DNA of 64,000 bases from a bacterium D16-50. Lineage in GTDB: Bacteria > Bacillota > Clostridia > Lachnospirales > Lachnospiraceae. Shown here piece by piece: positions 1 through 8,807 of this stretch (within the stretch, counting starts at the first letter, position 1; the number at the start of each line of letters is the position of its first letter). The translations under genes and the position numbers were made by a program. The DNA lies in assembly GCA_003612485.1 (NCBI GenBank), contig RAZA01000001.1, positions 248,001-312,000 on the forward strand, read 5' to 3'. The notes beneath the pieces were generated by a model, which was not told the origin of the DNA, searched no databases, and saw nothing but the letters and a program-made list of their open reading frames with translations.

Positions 1-1
1 T

Positions 2-1102
2 GAGGTCAAGGATCTACACGTTGATATCCATATGACGGAGGGACTTCTGACAGCGGTCCGAGGCGTGAACTTTGAGATGAAAAGAGGGGAAACTCTTGGT
101 CTGGTGGGCGAATCCGGCTGCGGAAAGTCCCTGACCTGCAAGGCCATCCTTGGCATAAACGACAGAAAATGCGTTCCCAGCGGACAGATTCTGTTCGATT
201 CGGAGGGCTTGGGCAAGGTGGATCTCCTCTCTCTGGATCAGAAGGGCAAAGAAATCCGCTCCATCCGGGGCAAGGAAATATCCATGATCTTTCAGGAACC
301 CATGGTGGCTTTCTCTCCGATGTACACCATCGGAAACCAGATCAACGAGGCCACCAAGCTCCATATCACAAAGGATAAACAAAAATCCAAGGAGATATCC
401 ATGGACGTCATGCGCAAGGTGGGTATTGCCAACGTGGAAAAACGCTACAACCAGTATCCCCATGAGTTTTCCGGCGGCATGCTGCAGCGGGCCCTGATCG
501 CCATGGCGCTGGTGTGCAATCCCAAGATGCTGATTGCCGACGAGCCCACCACGGCTCTGGACGTGACCATTCAGGCACAGATTCTGGAGCTGATGAAAGA
601 GCTGCAGAAGGACTTCAACATGGCGATCCTTTTTATCACCCATGATCTGGGCGTTGTGGCCAAAATGTGCGACAGAGTTGCTGTAATGTATCTGGGCAAA
701 ATCGTGGAGAGCGCAGCAGCCTCGGAAATTTACGCCAATCCCCAGCATCCCTATACAAGGGGGCTTATCGGCTCCGTCCATAAAATAGGCTCCAAAAAAG
801 AAGACAGACTCTTTTCTATCGAAGGGACGGTTCCTCTCGCCATGAACCTGCCGAAAGCCTGCGGGTTCTATGACCGCTGCGACGTCCGCATCGAAGGGCT
901 TTGCGACAAAGCGGAGCCTGAGCTGACGGAAATAGCTCCGGGGCACAAGATCGCCTGCTTCAACTGTCCCCACGAGGCCTGCAGGGCACAGCGGGAAAAG
1001 GTCGAGGAGGCCTTGGCCAAGGGCGCTTTGACCCAGAGCCCCTCTGAGGATCCCGGCCCCGCAAAGGCTGTCCCCAAGAAAAAGAAGGGCGGTGCGCAAT
1101 GA
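2..1102 (+). CDS. oppD: Oligopeptide ABC transporter ATPase, OppD/DppD type (5' partial)
   Basis: Cytoplasmic ATPase of a peptide importer of the Opp/Dpp family, energising uptake together with the OppF-like product encoded next. Visible motifs are Walker A GESGCGKS, the signature FSGGMLQRA, Walker B MLIADEPTTALD and the switch His in FITHDLG. The C-terminal oligopeptide-transporter domain holds a Cys cluster (CGFYDRC...C...C), which in some homologues binds an Fe-S cluster. The frame is open to the left edge and reads EVKDLHVDIHMTEG, normal family sequence, so the ATG at 32 is internal and the true start lies outside the window. The stop overlaps the next start by 4 bases (ATGA), indicating translational coupling. 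The substrate cannot be told from sequence. Confidence 0.95.
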   Translation, partial: EVKDLHVDIHMTEGLLTAVRGVNFEMKRGETLGLVGESGCGKSLTCKAILGINDRKCVPSGQILFDSEGLGKVDLLSLDQKGKEIRSIRGKEISMIFQEPMVAFSPMYTIGNQINEATKLHITKDKQKSKEISMDVMRKVGIANVEKRYNQYPHEFSGGMLQRALIAMALVCNPKMLIADEPTTALDVTIQAQILELMKELQKDFNMAILFITHDLGVVAKMCDRVAVMYLGKIVESAAASEIYANPQHPYTRGLIGSVHKIGSKKEDRLFSIEGTVPLAMNLPKACGFYDRCDVRIEGLCDKAEPELTEIAPGHKIACFNCPHEACRAQREKVEEALAKGALTQSPSEDPGPAKAVPKKKKGGAQ

Positions 1103-2118
1103 ACAAAGACAATATTATGGAAGTCAAGGGACTTCACAAGCGCTTTACTTCCAAGGGCGTTACGGTAAAAGCAGTCACCGATGTCAGCTTCAGTGTAAAG
1201 CCGGGAGAGACCATAGGCATCGTGGGCGAATCCGGCTGCGGCAAGACCACTCTGGGACGCTGCATCGTCCGGGCCTACAATGCCTCCGAGGGCGAGGTTT
1301 TTTACCGGACCAAGGGCGGCGAGGAGCTGGACTTTCTCAAGGCAGACAAGAAAAAAATGAAGGAAATCCGCAAGGAGATCCAGATGATCTTTCAGGATCC
1401 CTACTCCTCCTTGGATCCGAGAATGACCGTTCTCGACATCATCAAGGAGCCTTTAAAAGCAAATTTCCCCAAGATGCCCAAGGATGAAATGGACCAGCGC
1501 GCAAAGGCCATGGCAGAGAAGGTGGGCCTGAACCCCATGTACCTGATGCGCTACCCCCACGCCTTTTCCGGAGGCCAGCGTCAGCGCATCGGCATCGCAA
1601 GGGCGCTGGTGATCGAACCCCAGATCATCGTCTGCGACGAAGCCGTCTCCGCCCTCGATGTATCCATTCAAGCGCAGGTGATCAATCTGCTGCGGGATCT
1701 GCAGAGAGAGCTGAAGCTGACCTATCTGTTCATCAGCCATGACCTCTCTGTGGTGGAGCATATCTCTGACAAGGTGGGGGTCATGTATCTGGGAAGAATG
1801 GTGGAGTTCGCCCCGGCAGAGCTGATGTTCGAGAAGCCCATGCATCCTTACACGGAAGCCCTGCTCTCCGCAGTGCCGGTGGCGGATCCCACCGTCCAGA
1901 TGGAGCGAATCCCCCTGAAGGGAGAGATTCCCAATCCCGCCAATCCCCCCAGCGGATGCTATTTTCATGAAAGATGCCATTATTGCATTGAAAAATGCAG
2001 AACGGACGCGCCCGCGCTCACCGAGATGCCCGACGGAAGGCTCTGCGCATGCCATAGGGCCAAGGAGCTGAATCTGAAGGGCTTCGTCTATGACGAAGGG
2101 GCTGGAGCGGCACAATAA
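1099..2118 (+). CDS. oppF: Oligopeptide ABC transporter ATPase, OppF/DppF type
   Basis: Second ATPase subunit of the same peptide importer; it pairs with the OppD-like subunit on the cytoplasmic face of the permease. Walker A GESGCGKT, signature [15 protein letters not shown], Walker [13 protein letters not shown] and switch FISHDLSV are all intact. The 339-residue length is normal for the family. The C-terminal domain carries the four-Cys segment [15 protein letters not shown] and one more Cys, again possibly an Fe-S site. It starts inside the oppD stop and is the last gene of the operon, followed by a strong hairpin shared with the convergent rhaA. Confidence 0.95.
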   Translation: MNKDNIMEVKGLHKRFTSKGVTVKAVTDVSFSVKPGETIGIVGESGCGKTTLGRCIVRAYNASEGEVFYRTKGGEELDFLKADKKKMKEIRKEIQMIFQDPYSSLDPRMTVLDIIKEPLKANFPKMPKDEMDQRAKAMAEKVGLNPMYLMRYPHAFSGGQRQRIGIARALVIEPQIIVCDEAVSALDVSIQAQVINLLRDLQRELKLTYLFISHDLSVVEHISDKVGVMYLGRMVEFAPAELMFEKPMHPYTEALLSAVPVADPTVQMERIPLKGEIPNPANPPSGCYFHERCHYCIEKCRTDAPALTEMPDGRLCACHRAKELNLKGFVYDEGAGAAQ

Positions 2119-2156
2119 AGACTTCTGTCCGACAACAAATTTTCAATACGGTAAAA

Positions 2157-2200
2157 AAATGCGGCGGTAAAATCCCTTTCCGGGTTTCACCGCCGCATTT
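2157..2200. terminator. Bidirectional terminator between oppF and rhaA
   Basis: A perfect 12-bp stem (AAATGCGGCGGT / ACCGCCGCATTT) encloses a 20-base loop. A-rich sequence on the left and T-rich sequence on the right let it work in both directions between the convergent genes ending at 2118 and 2255. Confidence 0.9.
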
Positions 2201-2254
2201 CTGCCATTTCTCTTCCGTCTTTTATCACCCTATTGTCCGGGTCTCACAAACGCC

Positions 2255-3511
2255 TCACCTCTTGGACAGTACCTCGTCCTCGTAAGCCTTGATCACGCCA
2301 TAGAAATCCTTGTCCGACGCCACGCCGCAGCGCTCACAGTATTCGTTCCAGACGTCTCCGAAGGGCAGCGTCTTCACGGCCTCCTGCTCCGCCATCAGTT
2401 CCGTCATCCTATTCTCGTCCTGCAGCTTCCTCAGAGCGGCGTTGGGGGTGCACAGCGCAGAGAGCAGAGCCTTCTGCCAGCTCCGGAAGCCCACGGCCCA
2501 TGCGGATACACGGTTGATGCTGGCATCAAAATAGTCAAGGGCCATGTAGACACGCTTCAGACCGCCGCACCTGACGATCTCCTTTGCCATCTCTTTCGTC
2601 TCGTCGTCGAAAAGCACCACATGATCGCTGTCCCAGCGGATAGGTCTGGTAATATGCAGGGCGATCTCCGGAAAGAAGCACAGCAGCGCGGGAATCTTGT
2701 CCGATACCACCTCGGTGGGATGATAATGGCCGTTGTCCATCAGGGGCAGGCAGCCCTCGTGGGTGGCCGCAAAACTCAGGGCAAACTCCGCGCTGCCCGC
2801 CGTGAAGGCCTCCACGCCGATGCCGAACACCTTTGACTCCACACAAGGCTTTACCTTGTCCGAGTCAAAGGGCTCCGCCAGAATCTCCTCGATGGACTCC
2901 TTATATCTCATTCTGGGGCCCATGCGATCCGCAGGAACATCCTTATAGCCGTCGCCGGTCCAAATGTTCATGACGCAGGGAATCCCCGTCTCCTCCGCAA
3001 AATACTGGGAGATCCGGATGCAGGCCTTTCCGTGGTTGATCCAGAATCTTCTGGTCTCCTCGTCAGGGCTGGACAAGGTCAGTCCGTCCTTCACTCTGGG
3101 ATGGGAGAAGAACGTGGGGTTAAAATCAATGCCCATGTTCCTTTCCTTTGCAAAATCCACCCACTTCTTGAAATGCTTGGGCTCGATCTTGTCCCTGTCC
3201 ACAAACTCGCCGGGCTCAAAAATCCCGTAGCAGGCATGGAGGTTCAGCTTCTTCTTGCCTGGCATAAGGCTCAGCGCCTTGTCCATATCCTGCATCAGCT
3301 GCTCCGGGGTCTTTGCCTTTCCGGGATAGTCCCCGGTGGTCTGTATGCCTCCGGTAAGAGGTCCGTCATGGTCAAAGCCTATCACATCATCCCCCTGCCA
3401 GCAGTGAAGGGATACCGGAGCCTCCATGCATGTCTGCAGGGCCGTCTCCACGTCCACGCCGTAAGAAGCATAGATCTCCTTTGCGGATTCAAATCTTTCC
3501 TTGTTCGTCAT
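2255..3511 (-). CDS. rhaA: L-rhamnose isomerase
   Basis: Converts L-rhamnose to L-rhamnulose in the cytoplasm, the first step of rhamnose breakdown. The 418-residue protein begins with the family N-terminus (sequence around SLHCWQGDDV at residues 34-43) and shares metal-binding regions such as LNLHACYG and DNGHYHPTE. The start has a GGAAAG-type ribosome site. It lies 19 bases downstream of rhaB, so the two are co-transcribed as rhaB-rhaA. No rhaD aldolase, transporter or AraC-type regulator is seen in the window; they may sit elsewhere. Confidence 0.95.
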   Translation of the reverse strand: MTNKERFESAKEIYASYGVDVETALQTCMEAPVSLHCWQGDDVIGFDHDGPLTGGIQTTGDYPGKAKTPEQLMQDMDKALSLMPGKKKLNLHACYGIFEPGEFVDRDKIEPKHFKKWVDFAKERNMGIDFNPTFFSHPRVKDGLTLSSPDEETRRFWINHGKACIRISQYFAEETGIPCVMNIWTGDGYKDVPADRMGPRMRYKESIEEILAEPFDSDKVKPCVESKVFGIGVEAFTAGSAEFALSFAATHEGCLPLMDNGHYHPTEVVSDKIPALLCFFPEIALHITRPIRWDSDHVVLFDDETKEMAKEIVRCGGLKRVYMALDYFDASINRVSAWAVGFRSWQKALLSALCTPNAALRKLQDENRMTELMAEQEAVKTLPFGDVWNEYCERCGVASDKDFYGVIKAYEDEVLSKR

Positions 3512-3530
3512 ATCGTTTTTCCTTTCTTGA

Positions 3531-4925
3531 TCAATATTTTGTTATGGGGAAGGACTCGAAGACACACGCTCTGGCCGCCTTCAGATCGGTCAGCTCTCCC
3601 GCCGCCATCATCTGCGCAGCCACGTTGCCGATGGCCGTGGCCTCCGTGGGCCCGGCATACACGGGTATGCCGGTGGCCTTAGCCGTGAGCCGGTTCAGAT
3701 ACTCCGCATTGGAGCCGCCGCCCACGATATGTATCCGGTCGTACCTCTTTTTCGTGATTTCCTCCAGCTCCTCCACGGTCTTGGCATAGCACTTGGCCAG
3801 ACTGTTGTAGATCACCGAAGCCACTTCCGCTATACCCTCCGGCACCTGCTGCCCGGATTCCCGGCAGGCCGCCTGCACTTCCTCCGTCATATTGGCCGGC
3901 GCCAGAAAACGGTCGTCGTTACAGTCCACAATGGACAAAATATTGCACTTTGAAGCCTGTTCGCAGATCTCTCCAAAGCCCAGCCCGCCCCCGATCTCCT
4001 TCTTCACGGACTGGATCATCCACAGCCCCATAATGTTCTTCAGATAGCGGAAGCGATAGCCGTATCCGCCCTCGTTGGTCAGATTGCTGGCCTTGCTCTC
4101 AGGAGAGCAGTTGGCCTCCAGCAGCTCCGTGCCCATCAGAGACCAGGTTCCCGAACTGATATACAATGCATCGTCGCTTTCCGTGGGAACGGCGATCACC
4201 GCGGAACCGGTGTCGTGGGTAGCAGGCACCACCACCTTGCAGTTATAGCCTACCTCCTTCTGAACTTCGGGTGTAAGCTCTCCCAGCACGGTGCCGGGGA
4301 CTACCATCCTCTGGAAAATCTTTTCAGGATATCCCAGTCTTTTGATCAGATCCCTATCCCAGTCTTTGGTATCCGGGCTCACCAGCTGTCCCGTAGTCGC
4401 TTCCGTGTACTCCGTAGCCGCAACCCCCGAAAGCATATAGTGGAAATAATCCGGCATCATAAGCAGAATATGGGCTCTGTCCAGCTGCTCCGGCTTCTTT
4501 GTCTTCAGCGCCATAAGCTGGTAAATGGTGTTGAATATGGCCTTCTGGATCCCGGTGCGGGCATACAGCTCCTCCTCCGGAATCAGCTTGTAGACCTCCT
4601 GATCCATGCCCTTGGTGCGGCTGTCCCTATAGGCCGCCGCATTGCCTATGCGTTTGCCTTCTTCATCCAGAAGCACGAAGTCCACCCCCCAGGTGTCCAC
4701 CCCCACACTGACGGGAACCCTGCCCAGTTCGGCGCATTTCTTCATACCCAGCTTGATCTGCGCAAACAGCTCGTCCACATCCCAGACAAGCTCCCCGTCC
4801 TTCTCCACCATGCCGTTGGGAAAGCGGTGTACCTCCTCAAGCACCATCTTTCCATCCTCCAGATGGGCCAGAATATGACGCCCGCTGGAGGCCCCGATAT
4901 CAATCGCAAGATAATATGGCTTCAT
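3531..4925 (-). CDS. rhaB: Rhamnulokinase
   Basis: FGGY-family carbohydrate kinase that phosphorylates L-rhamnulose to rhamnulose-1-phosphate. The N-terminal phosphate-binding motif AIDIGASSGRH, the substrate-side segment VDTWGVDFVLLD, the ATP-site glycines ISSGTWSLMG and HIVGGGSNAEYLNRL are present. At 464 residues it is close to the usual length of about 480. It is the first gene of rhaB-rhaA; the start follows a GGAAGGAGGGG ribosome site. Sequence similarity to the rhamnulokinase subgroup, together with the adjacent rhaA, makes the substrate assignment secure. Confidence 0.94.
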   Translation of the reverse strand: MKPYYLAIDIGASSGRHILAHLEDGKMVLEEVHRFPNGMVEKDGELVWDVDELFAQIKLGMKKCAELGRVPVSVGVDTWGVDFVLLDEEGKRIGNAAAYRDSRTKGMDQEVYKLIPEEELYARTGIQKAIFNTIYQLMALKTKKPEQLDRAHILLMMPDYFHYMLSGVAATEYTEATTGQLVSPDTKDWDRDLIKRLGYPEKIFQRMVVPGTVLGELTPEVQKEVGYNCKVVVPATHDTGSAVIAVPTESDDALYISSGTWSLMGTELLEANCSPESKASNLTNEGGYGYRFRYLKNIMGLWMIQSVKKEIGGGLGFGEICEQASKCNILSIVDCNDDRFLAPANMTEEVQAACRESGQQVPEGIAEVASVIYNSLAKCYAKTVEELEEITKKRYDRIHIVGGGSNAEYLNRLTAKATGIPVYAGPTEATAIGNVAAQMMAAGELTDLKAARACVFESFPITKY

Positions 4926-4973
4926 CTGCCATACCCCTCCTTCCTCTCAATCATGTGAGATTGTCGTGAGTCT

Positions 4974-5002
4974 ATTGTACCATATCCCTCAGCACATAAA
5001 AA
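4974..5002 (-). promoter_or_regulatory. Candidate rhaBA promoter
   Basis: On the minus strand the -10 element is TACAAT (4974-4979) with a 17-base spacer to a poor -35 element TTTTTA (4997-5002). The poor -35 fits a promoter that needs an activator such as an AraC-family RhaR/RhaS protein, but no operator was recognised. Confidence 0.5.
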
Positions 5003-5049
5003 GGTATATTTTGATCTCATTTATTGCACATTCTGCACAAATCCCGTCA

Positions 5050-5997
5050 CTATGGCTCCACTCCAAAGCGCAGACTCTCAAGCAGCGCCGTATCTTCATA
5101 CGCCCTTTCAATGATTTCCTTCAGCATCTCCGGCTCCTCATACTTCCCGCCGAAGTGACTCGTGTCTTTGGACCACTCGTTGGGATAATACAGTATGTCA
5201 TTAAAATAGTCGGGAAATTTTTCGCTCATCCAGGTTTTGTCGTACTCCTGAGCCAGAGCAGACACACGCTCCCTGAAAAATTCGCTTACAGGCGCAGGAT
5301 ATAGATGCAACGTAACCCCCTTCTGCTCACACAGCACATACAGCTTTTTGACATACTGATCCGCTATCTCAAAGGAAGAATTCTGAACATAACTTTCCCT
5401 ATTTAAAATGATATAATTCAGAAATAGCTTCCGCAAAATGGGGGAATCTTCGATGAGCTGCACAATTTCCTTCTTTATAAAAATATTACCGTACACACTG
5501 GCCATGACATCCCGGGTATTTTCGTCCAGACGTTCCATGGCGTCCGCTTCCGCATATGTCATGACGCCGTACCGGTAACTCCACTGCATATCAAAGGTTC
5601 GCGTAAGGGCAACCGGATGCATCACAAGAAATATGTCTGTGGCCTCCGGATGATACTTCAAATACTCCTCCGCCAGAAGATACTGCCCCGTTATCATAAA
5701 GGGCGCAATGCTGGCCTGCATGCTGATATGCTGATTGTACCCCTGAAATCCATAAAACATCTGTCCGCAAATACTGTCCCCTATCAACAGCTGTCTGGTT
5801 TGATCCTGCTTTCTGGCCCCGTCAAAGCAAGGCAGAACCTCATTGTCATCCATGAAGTCCTGGCTGTCCGTCCATTCTGCAATCCGCTGCCTATAGGGAT
5901 CCCGCATGGACAAGAATATCACTCCCGCACAGATAGAAAGTATGATACTGCAAAACACTATTCCCTTGCCGAACAACTTTTTCAAGCCCATAAGCAT
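5050..5997 (-). CDS. SGNH-like extracytoplasmic partner of an MBOAT acyltransferase
   Basis: A 315-residue protein with one N-terminal membrane anchor (about residues 9-29) and an outside domain. The segment LIGDSICGQM (about 71-80) resembles the block I Ser motif of SGNH/AlgX-like proteins, and KDTSHFGG near the C-terminus supplies the Asp-x-x-His pair of block V. Such proteins commonly accompany AlgI/PatA-type MBOAT proteins and complete the transfer of acyl groups to extracellular polymers. It starts 23 bases after the MBOAT stop, with GAGAGG before the ATG, so they form one unit. The polymer acted on is unknown. Confidence 0.75.
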   Translation of the reverse strand: MLMGLKKLFGKGIVFCSIILSICAGVIFLSMRDPYRQRIAEWTDSQDFMDDNEVLPCFDGARKQDQTRQLLIGDSICGQMFYGFQGYNQHISMQASIAPFMITGQYLLAEEYLKYHPEATDIFLVMHPVALTRTFDMQWSYRYGVMTYAEADAMERLDENTRDVMASVYGNIFIKKEIVQLIEDSPILRKLFLNYIILNRESYVQNSSFEIADQYVKKLYVLCEQKGVTLHLYPAPVSEFFRERVSALAQEYDKTWMSEKFPDYFNDILYYPNEWSKDTSHFGGKYEEPEMLKEIIERAYEDTALLESLRFGVEP

Positions 5998-6020
5998 ATG
6001 TCCTCTCTATATCAACTCCG

Positions 6021-7409
6021 TCAAAAATTCGCATAGATGAATGTGGATGCCGCCTGCCCATAATTCCTCACTATGACAAGCAAAAGAAACAGAGTGATCC
6101 CAATATACATTGTCCATCTCACAGCCAGATGGACTCTGTTCATGGTAAACGCCTCTATAGAAAATTTTCTTTCGTGGAGGAAATCTATCAAAAACACTAT
6201 GATCATTCCCGCCAGCATAAAAAACAGATCAGCCTTCGTTCCCCCCAGCATATAGCTGCCGTAATAGGTCATCTGTTTAAAGTCAAAGTGAAAAAGAATC
6301 CTCTCCAAGATTTGAAAGGCCTGCTCCGCCGAATCGGCCTTGAAAAAAAGCCATGCAAAGTCCACAAGAACAAAGGTCAGCGCCATTTTTGCCAGCTGAA
6401 AAAACGCCGTCTGTCTCTTTTTCTCCTTACCGGAAACAATGCTTCCGGCAACCTGATAAAGCCCATGCAAGGCTCCCCAAATCAGAAAGTTAGATCCGAA
6501 GCCGTGCCATAGGCCGCTGACCAGAAAAGTGACCAATAAATTGAAATATTTTCTGCACCTGCCCTTTCTGTTTCCACCCAGAGGAATATATACATAATCC
6601 CGCAGCCATGAGGACAGACTGATATGCCAGCGATTCCAGAAATCCCGAACCGAAACCGCGAAATAAGGCTGCCTGAAATTTTCCTTCAGCTCAAATCCCA
6701 GAAGCTTTGCCACGCCTATGGCCAGAGCGCTGTAACCGGCAAAATCACAGTAAAGCTGCACGGCATATAGAATCGTCGCAAACAGCAATGTGGCTCCCGG
6801 CATGTTTCCATAGTCATTGTAAGCGAAGGCAACCATAGATCCAAGTCCGTCCGCCATCACCAGCTTCAGTAAATACCCCCACAGCAAGTAATAAAGCCCG
6901 CTGCGGGCTCTGCGGTAGTCGAAATCACTGCCCTCCCTGATCTGAGGCAGCATGTCCTCTCCCCGCTGAATCGGTCCCGAGATGACCGTCGGGAAGAATG
7001 CCACGAACACCGCATATCTCAGGGGATTGCCTTCCGCCTTGACCCTATTTCTATACACGTCCACCACGTACCCAAGGGCCTGCAGCATATAAAAGGAAAT
7101 CCCCAGCGGTGCCACATAGATCCCTCCAAGAGGAAGCCTAAAAAAACACAGCACCAGCACATTTACAAAAACACAGCCTCCCAGAAGAAACTTCCTCAGA
7201 ATGCCCCGGCCTTTGCCCAACAGCAATCCCGTCCCATAAGTCGTTCCCACGCAAAAGGCCAGCCCATAGGCATAGCGTAGGTCATTTGATAAATAGAACA
7301 GACAGCTGGCGAAAAATAGCCACACATACCTCTGCCTTCGGGGAAGCAGGAAATTGACCAGCACCACTATAGGCAAAAAAACAATCAAAGATAACGAATT
7401 CAGCGACAT
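6021..7409 (-). CDS. MBOAT-family O-acyltransferase (AlgI/PatA-like)
   Basis: Integral membrane protein of 462 residues with about ten hydrophobic segments. The family landmarks are visible: the segment around RDFWNRWHISLSSWLRDYVY and the catalytic His in SGLWHGFGSNFLIWG. MBOAT proteins of this branch pass acyl groups, usually acetyl, across the membrane to cell-surface polysaccharide or peptidoglycan. It starts 13 bases after the upstream oxidoreductase stop and is followed by an SGNH-like partner, the usual two-gene acylation arrangement. The target glycan cannot be inferred. Confidence 0.9.
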   Translation of the reverse strand: MSLNSLSLIVFLPIVVLVNFLLPRRQRYVWLFFASCLFYLSNDLRYAYGLAFCVGTTYGTGLLLGKGRGILRKFLLGGCVFVNVLVLCFFRLPLGGIYVAPLGISFYMLQALGYVVDVYRNRVKAEGNPLRYAVFVAFFPTVISGPIQRGEDMLPQIREGSDFDYRRARSGLYYLLWGYLLKLVMADGLGSMVAFAYNDYGNMPGATLLFATILYAVQLYCDFAGYSALAIGVAKLLGFELKENFRQPYFAVSVRDFWNRWHISLSSWLRDYVYIPLGGNRKGRCRKYFNLLVTFLVSGLWHGFGSNFLIWGALHGLYQVAGSIVSGKEKKRQTAFFQLAKMALTFVLVDFAWLFFKADSAEQAFQILERILFHFDFKQMTYYGSYMLGGTKADLFFMLAGMIIVFLIDFLHERKFSIEAFTMNRVHLAVRWTMYIGITLFLLLVIVRNYGQAASTFIYANF

Positions 7410-7422
7410 ATTCCGATTCTCC

Positions 7423-8703
7423 CTATATCAAAAACGTAGCGCCGTTCTTCTTTCTGGACTCCTCCGCCAAAAAGACCACTCTATGGCCGGTCATGGAATC
7501 ATCCAGCGCCGTGCAGCAAGGCGATGGCTCTCCCCCCTGAAGCAGCGTGACAAAATCATGGATAATGGCCTGATCCCCGCCCCCGTGGGCATTTCCCTGC
7601 TGCGCCTTGGAGACGTCCACCACCTCCGCCGTCCTGCCTCCCGGCACATCCGGCGCAATGCGGTACACCGTGAACCGCTCCTCCTCAAAGATACCGAAAA
7701 TCTCTCCCATGGTCCCTGTGATGTGAATATGCCGCCCCGACGCGGTGGAACCGCCGTTCATGGAGAACGTGCCTGTAGCCCCGTCCTTGAAGCTGACCAA
7801 CAAGGACTGATGATCCACGATCTTCAAATCACAGCGATATGCACAGCGGCTGAAGGGATTTTCCGGATTACTCAGCATGGCCACCCTCTCCTCTTCCGTG
7901 GAGTTCTCCCGGCCTATGTCATGCCAGATATTTCCGGTCCAGCGCTGGGGATGCTCGATATAGAGCCGCTTTGCCGAGTAGGGACATGTGCGCTCCACCG
8001 GGCAGTCCAAAAGGCAATGGGTTCCCGCCCCCTCCGGCGCCATCTCCGGCTTGAACTGAAACACGGAACCTATGCTGGACACGCTCACCGGGTCATTCCC
8101 GCCCATGAGCCACGTCATGATGTCTATGTCATGGCAGGACTTTGACAGCAGCATTCCCGAACCGCATATCTCAGGGGATGCATACTTCCCTCTGACATAG
8201 GACACAGACTCATGGAAATAGCTCACCTGCTCCGCCATACGGATATTGATGACCCGGCCTATCTCTCCCCTTGCCACGATCTCCTTGATCCTGCGGTAGA
8301 AAGGCGCGTATCTGAGCACATGGCAGACCATGACCCGTCTTCCCGTCTCATGCTCGCATTCTATCAGCTGCTCCGCCTCCTGCCTGTTCACTGCAAAGGG
8401 CTTCTCCAGAAGGATGTCATATCCGTGGCGAAGCAAAGGCAGGGATGTGGGCACATGCTGCTGATCCATTGTTCCATTGATGACGCCCTCCGCGAACTTC
8501 GGGACAGCCACCAGAGCCTCTACGGAAGAAAAGCAGTTTTCCTCCGGAATTCCGAAGGTCTCTCTGGCCACCTTCACCCGGTCAGGATTCACATCCGCAA
8601 CCCCAACGATCTGGAACAGATCCGGATGCTCCAGCGCCTCTCTGGCATAAATCATGGACCTCACGCCCATGCCCACTATAATGATACGACTCGGTCTTGA
8701 CAT
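7423..8703 (-). CDS. Gfo/Idh/MocA-family NAD(P)-dependent oxidoreductase
   Basis: A 426-residue sugar-type dehydrogenase. The Rossmann fold starts with IIVGMGVRSM and continues to VGVADVNPDR; the catalytic EKP motif appears as LLEKPFAVNRQEAEQL. The C-terminal alpha/beta domain follows, with a Cys-rich insert (HCLLDCPVERTCPYS). Members act on sugars, inositols or nucleotide sugars, and the exact substrate is not predictable. It lies upstream of and close to the MBOAT pair, suggesting a shared transcript, though a role in making the acylated sugar is only an idea. The ribosome site is GGAGAGAG. Confidence 0.88.
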   Translation of the reverse strand: MSRPSRIIIVGMGVRSMIYAREALEHPDLFQIVGVADVNPDRVKVARETFGIPEENCFSSVEALVAVPKFAEGVINGTMDQQHVPTSLPLLRHGYDILLEKPFAVNRQEAEQLIECEHETGRRVMVCHVLRYAPFYRRIKEIVARGEIGRVINIRMAEQVSYFHESVSYVRGKYASPEICGSGMLLSKSCHDIDIMTWLMGGNDPVSVSSIGSVFQFKPEMAPEGAGTHCLLDCPVERTCPYSAKRLYIEHPQRWTGNIWHDIGRENSTEEERVAMLSNPENPFSRCAYRCDLKIVDHQSLLVSFKDGATGTFSMNGGSTASGRHIHITGTMGEIFGIFEEERFTVYRIAPDVPGGRTAEVVDVSKAQQGNAHGGGDQAIIHDFVTLLQGGEPSPCCTALDDSMTGHRVVFLAEESRKKNGATFLI

Positions 8704-8807
8704 AATTCTCTCTCCTATTCCGCTTCTATAAGCGCCCTTCCCATACCCGGCCGCGGGGACCTGTTTCGGCGCATATCTATTTCTATTCCCCTTGATATTC
8801 CTCTTAA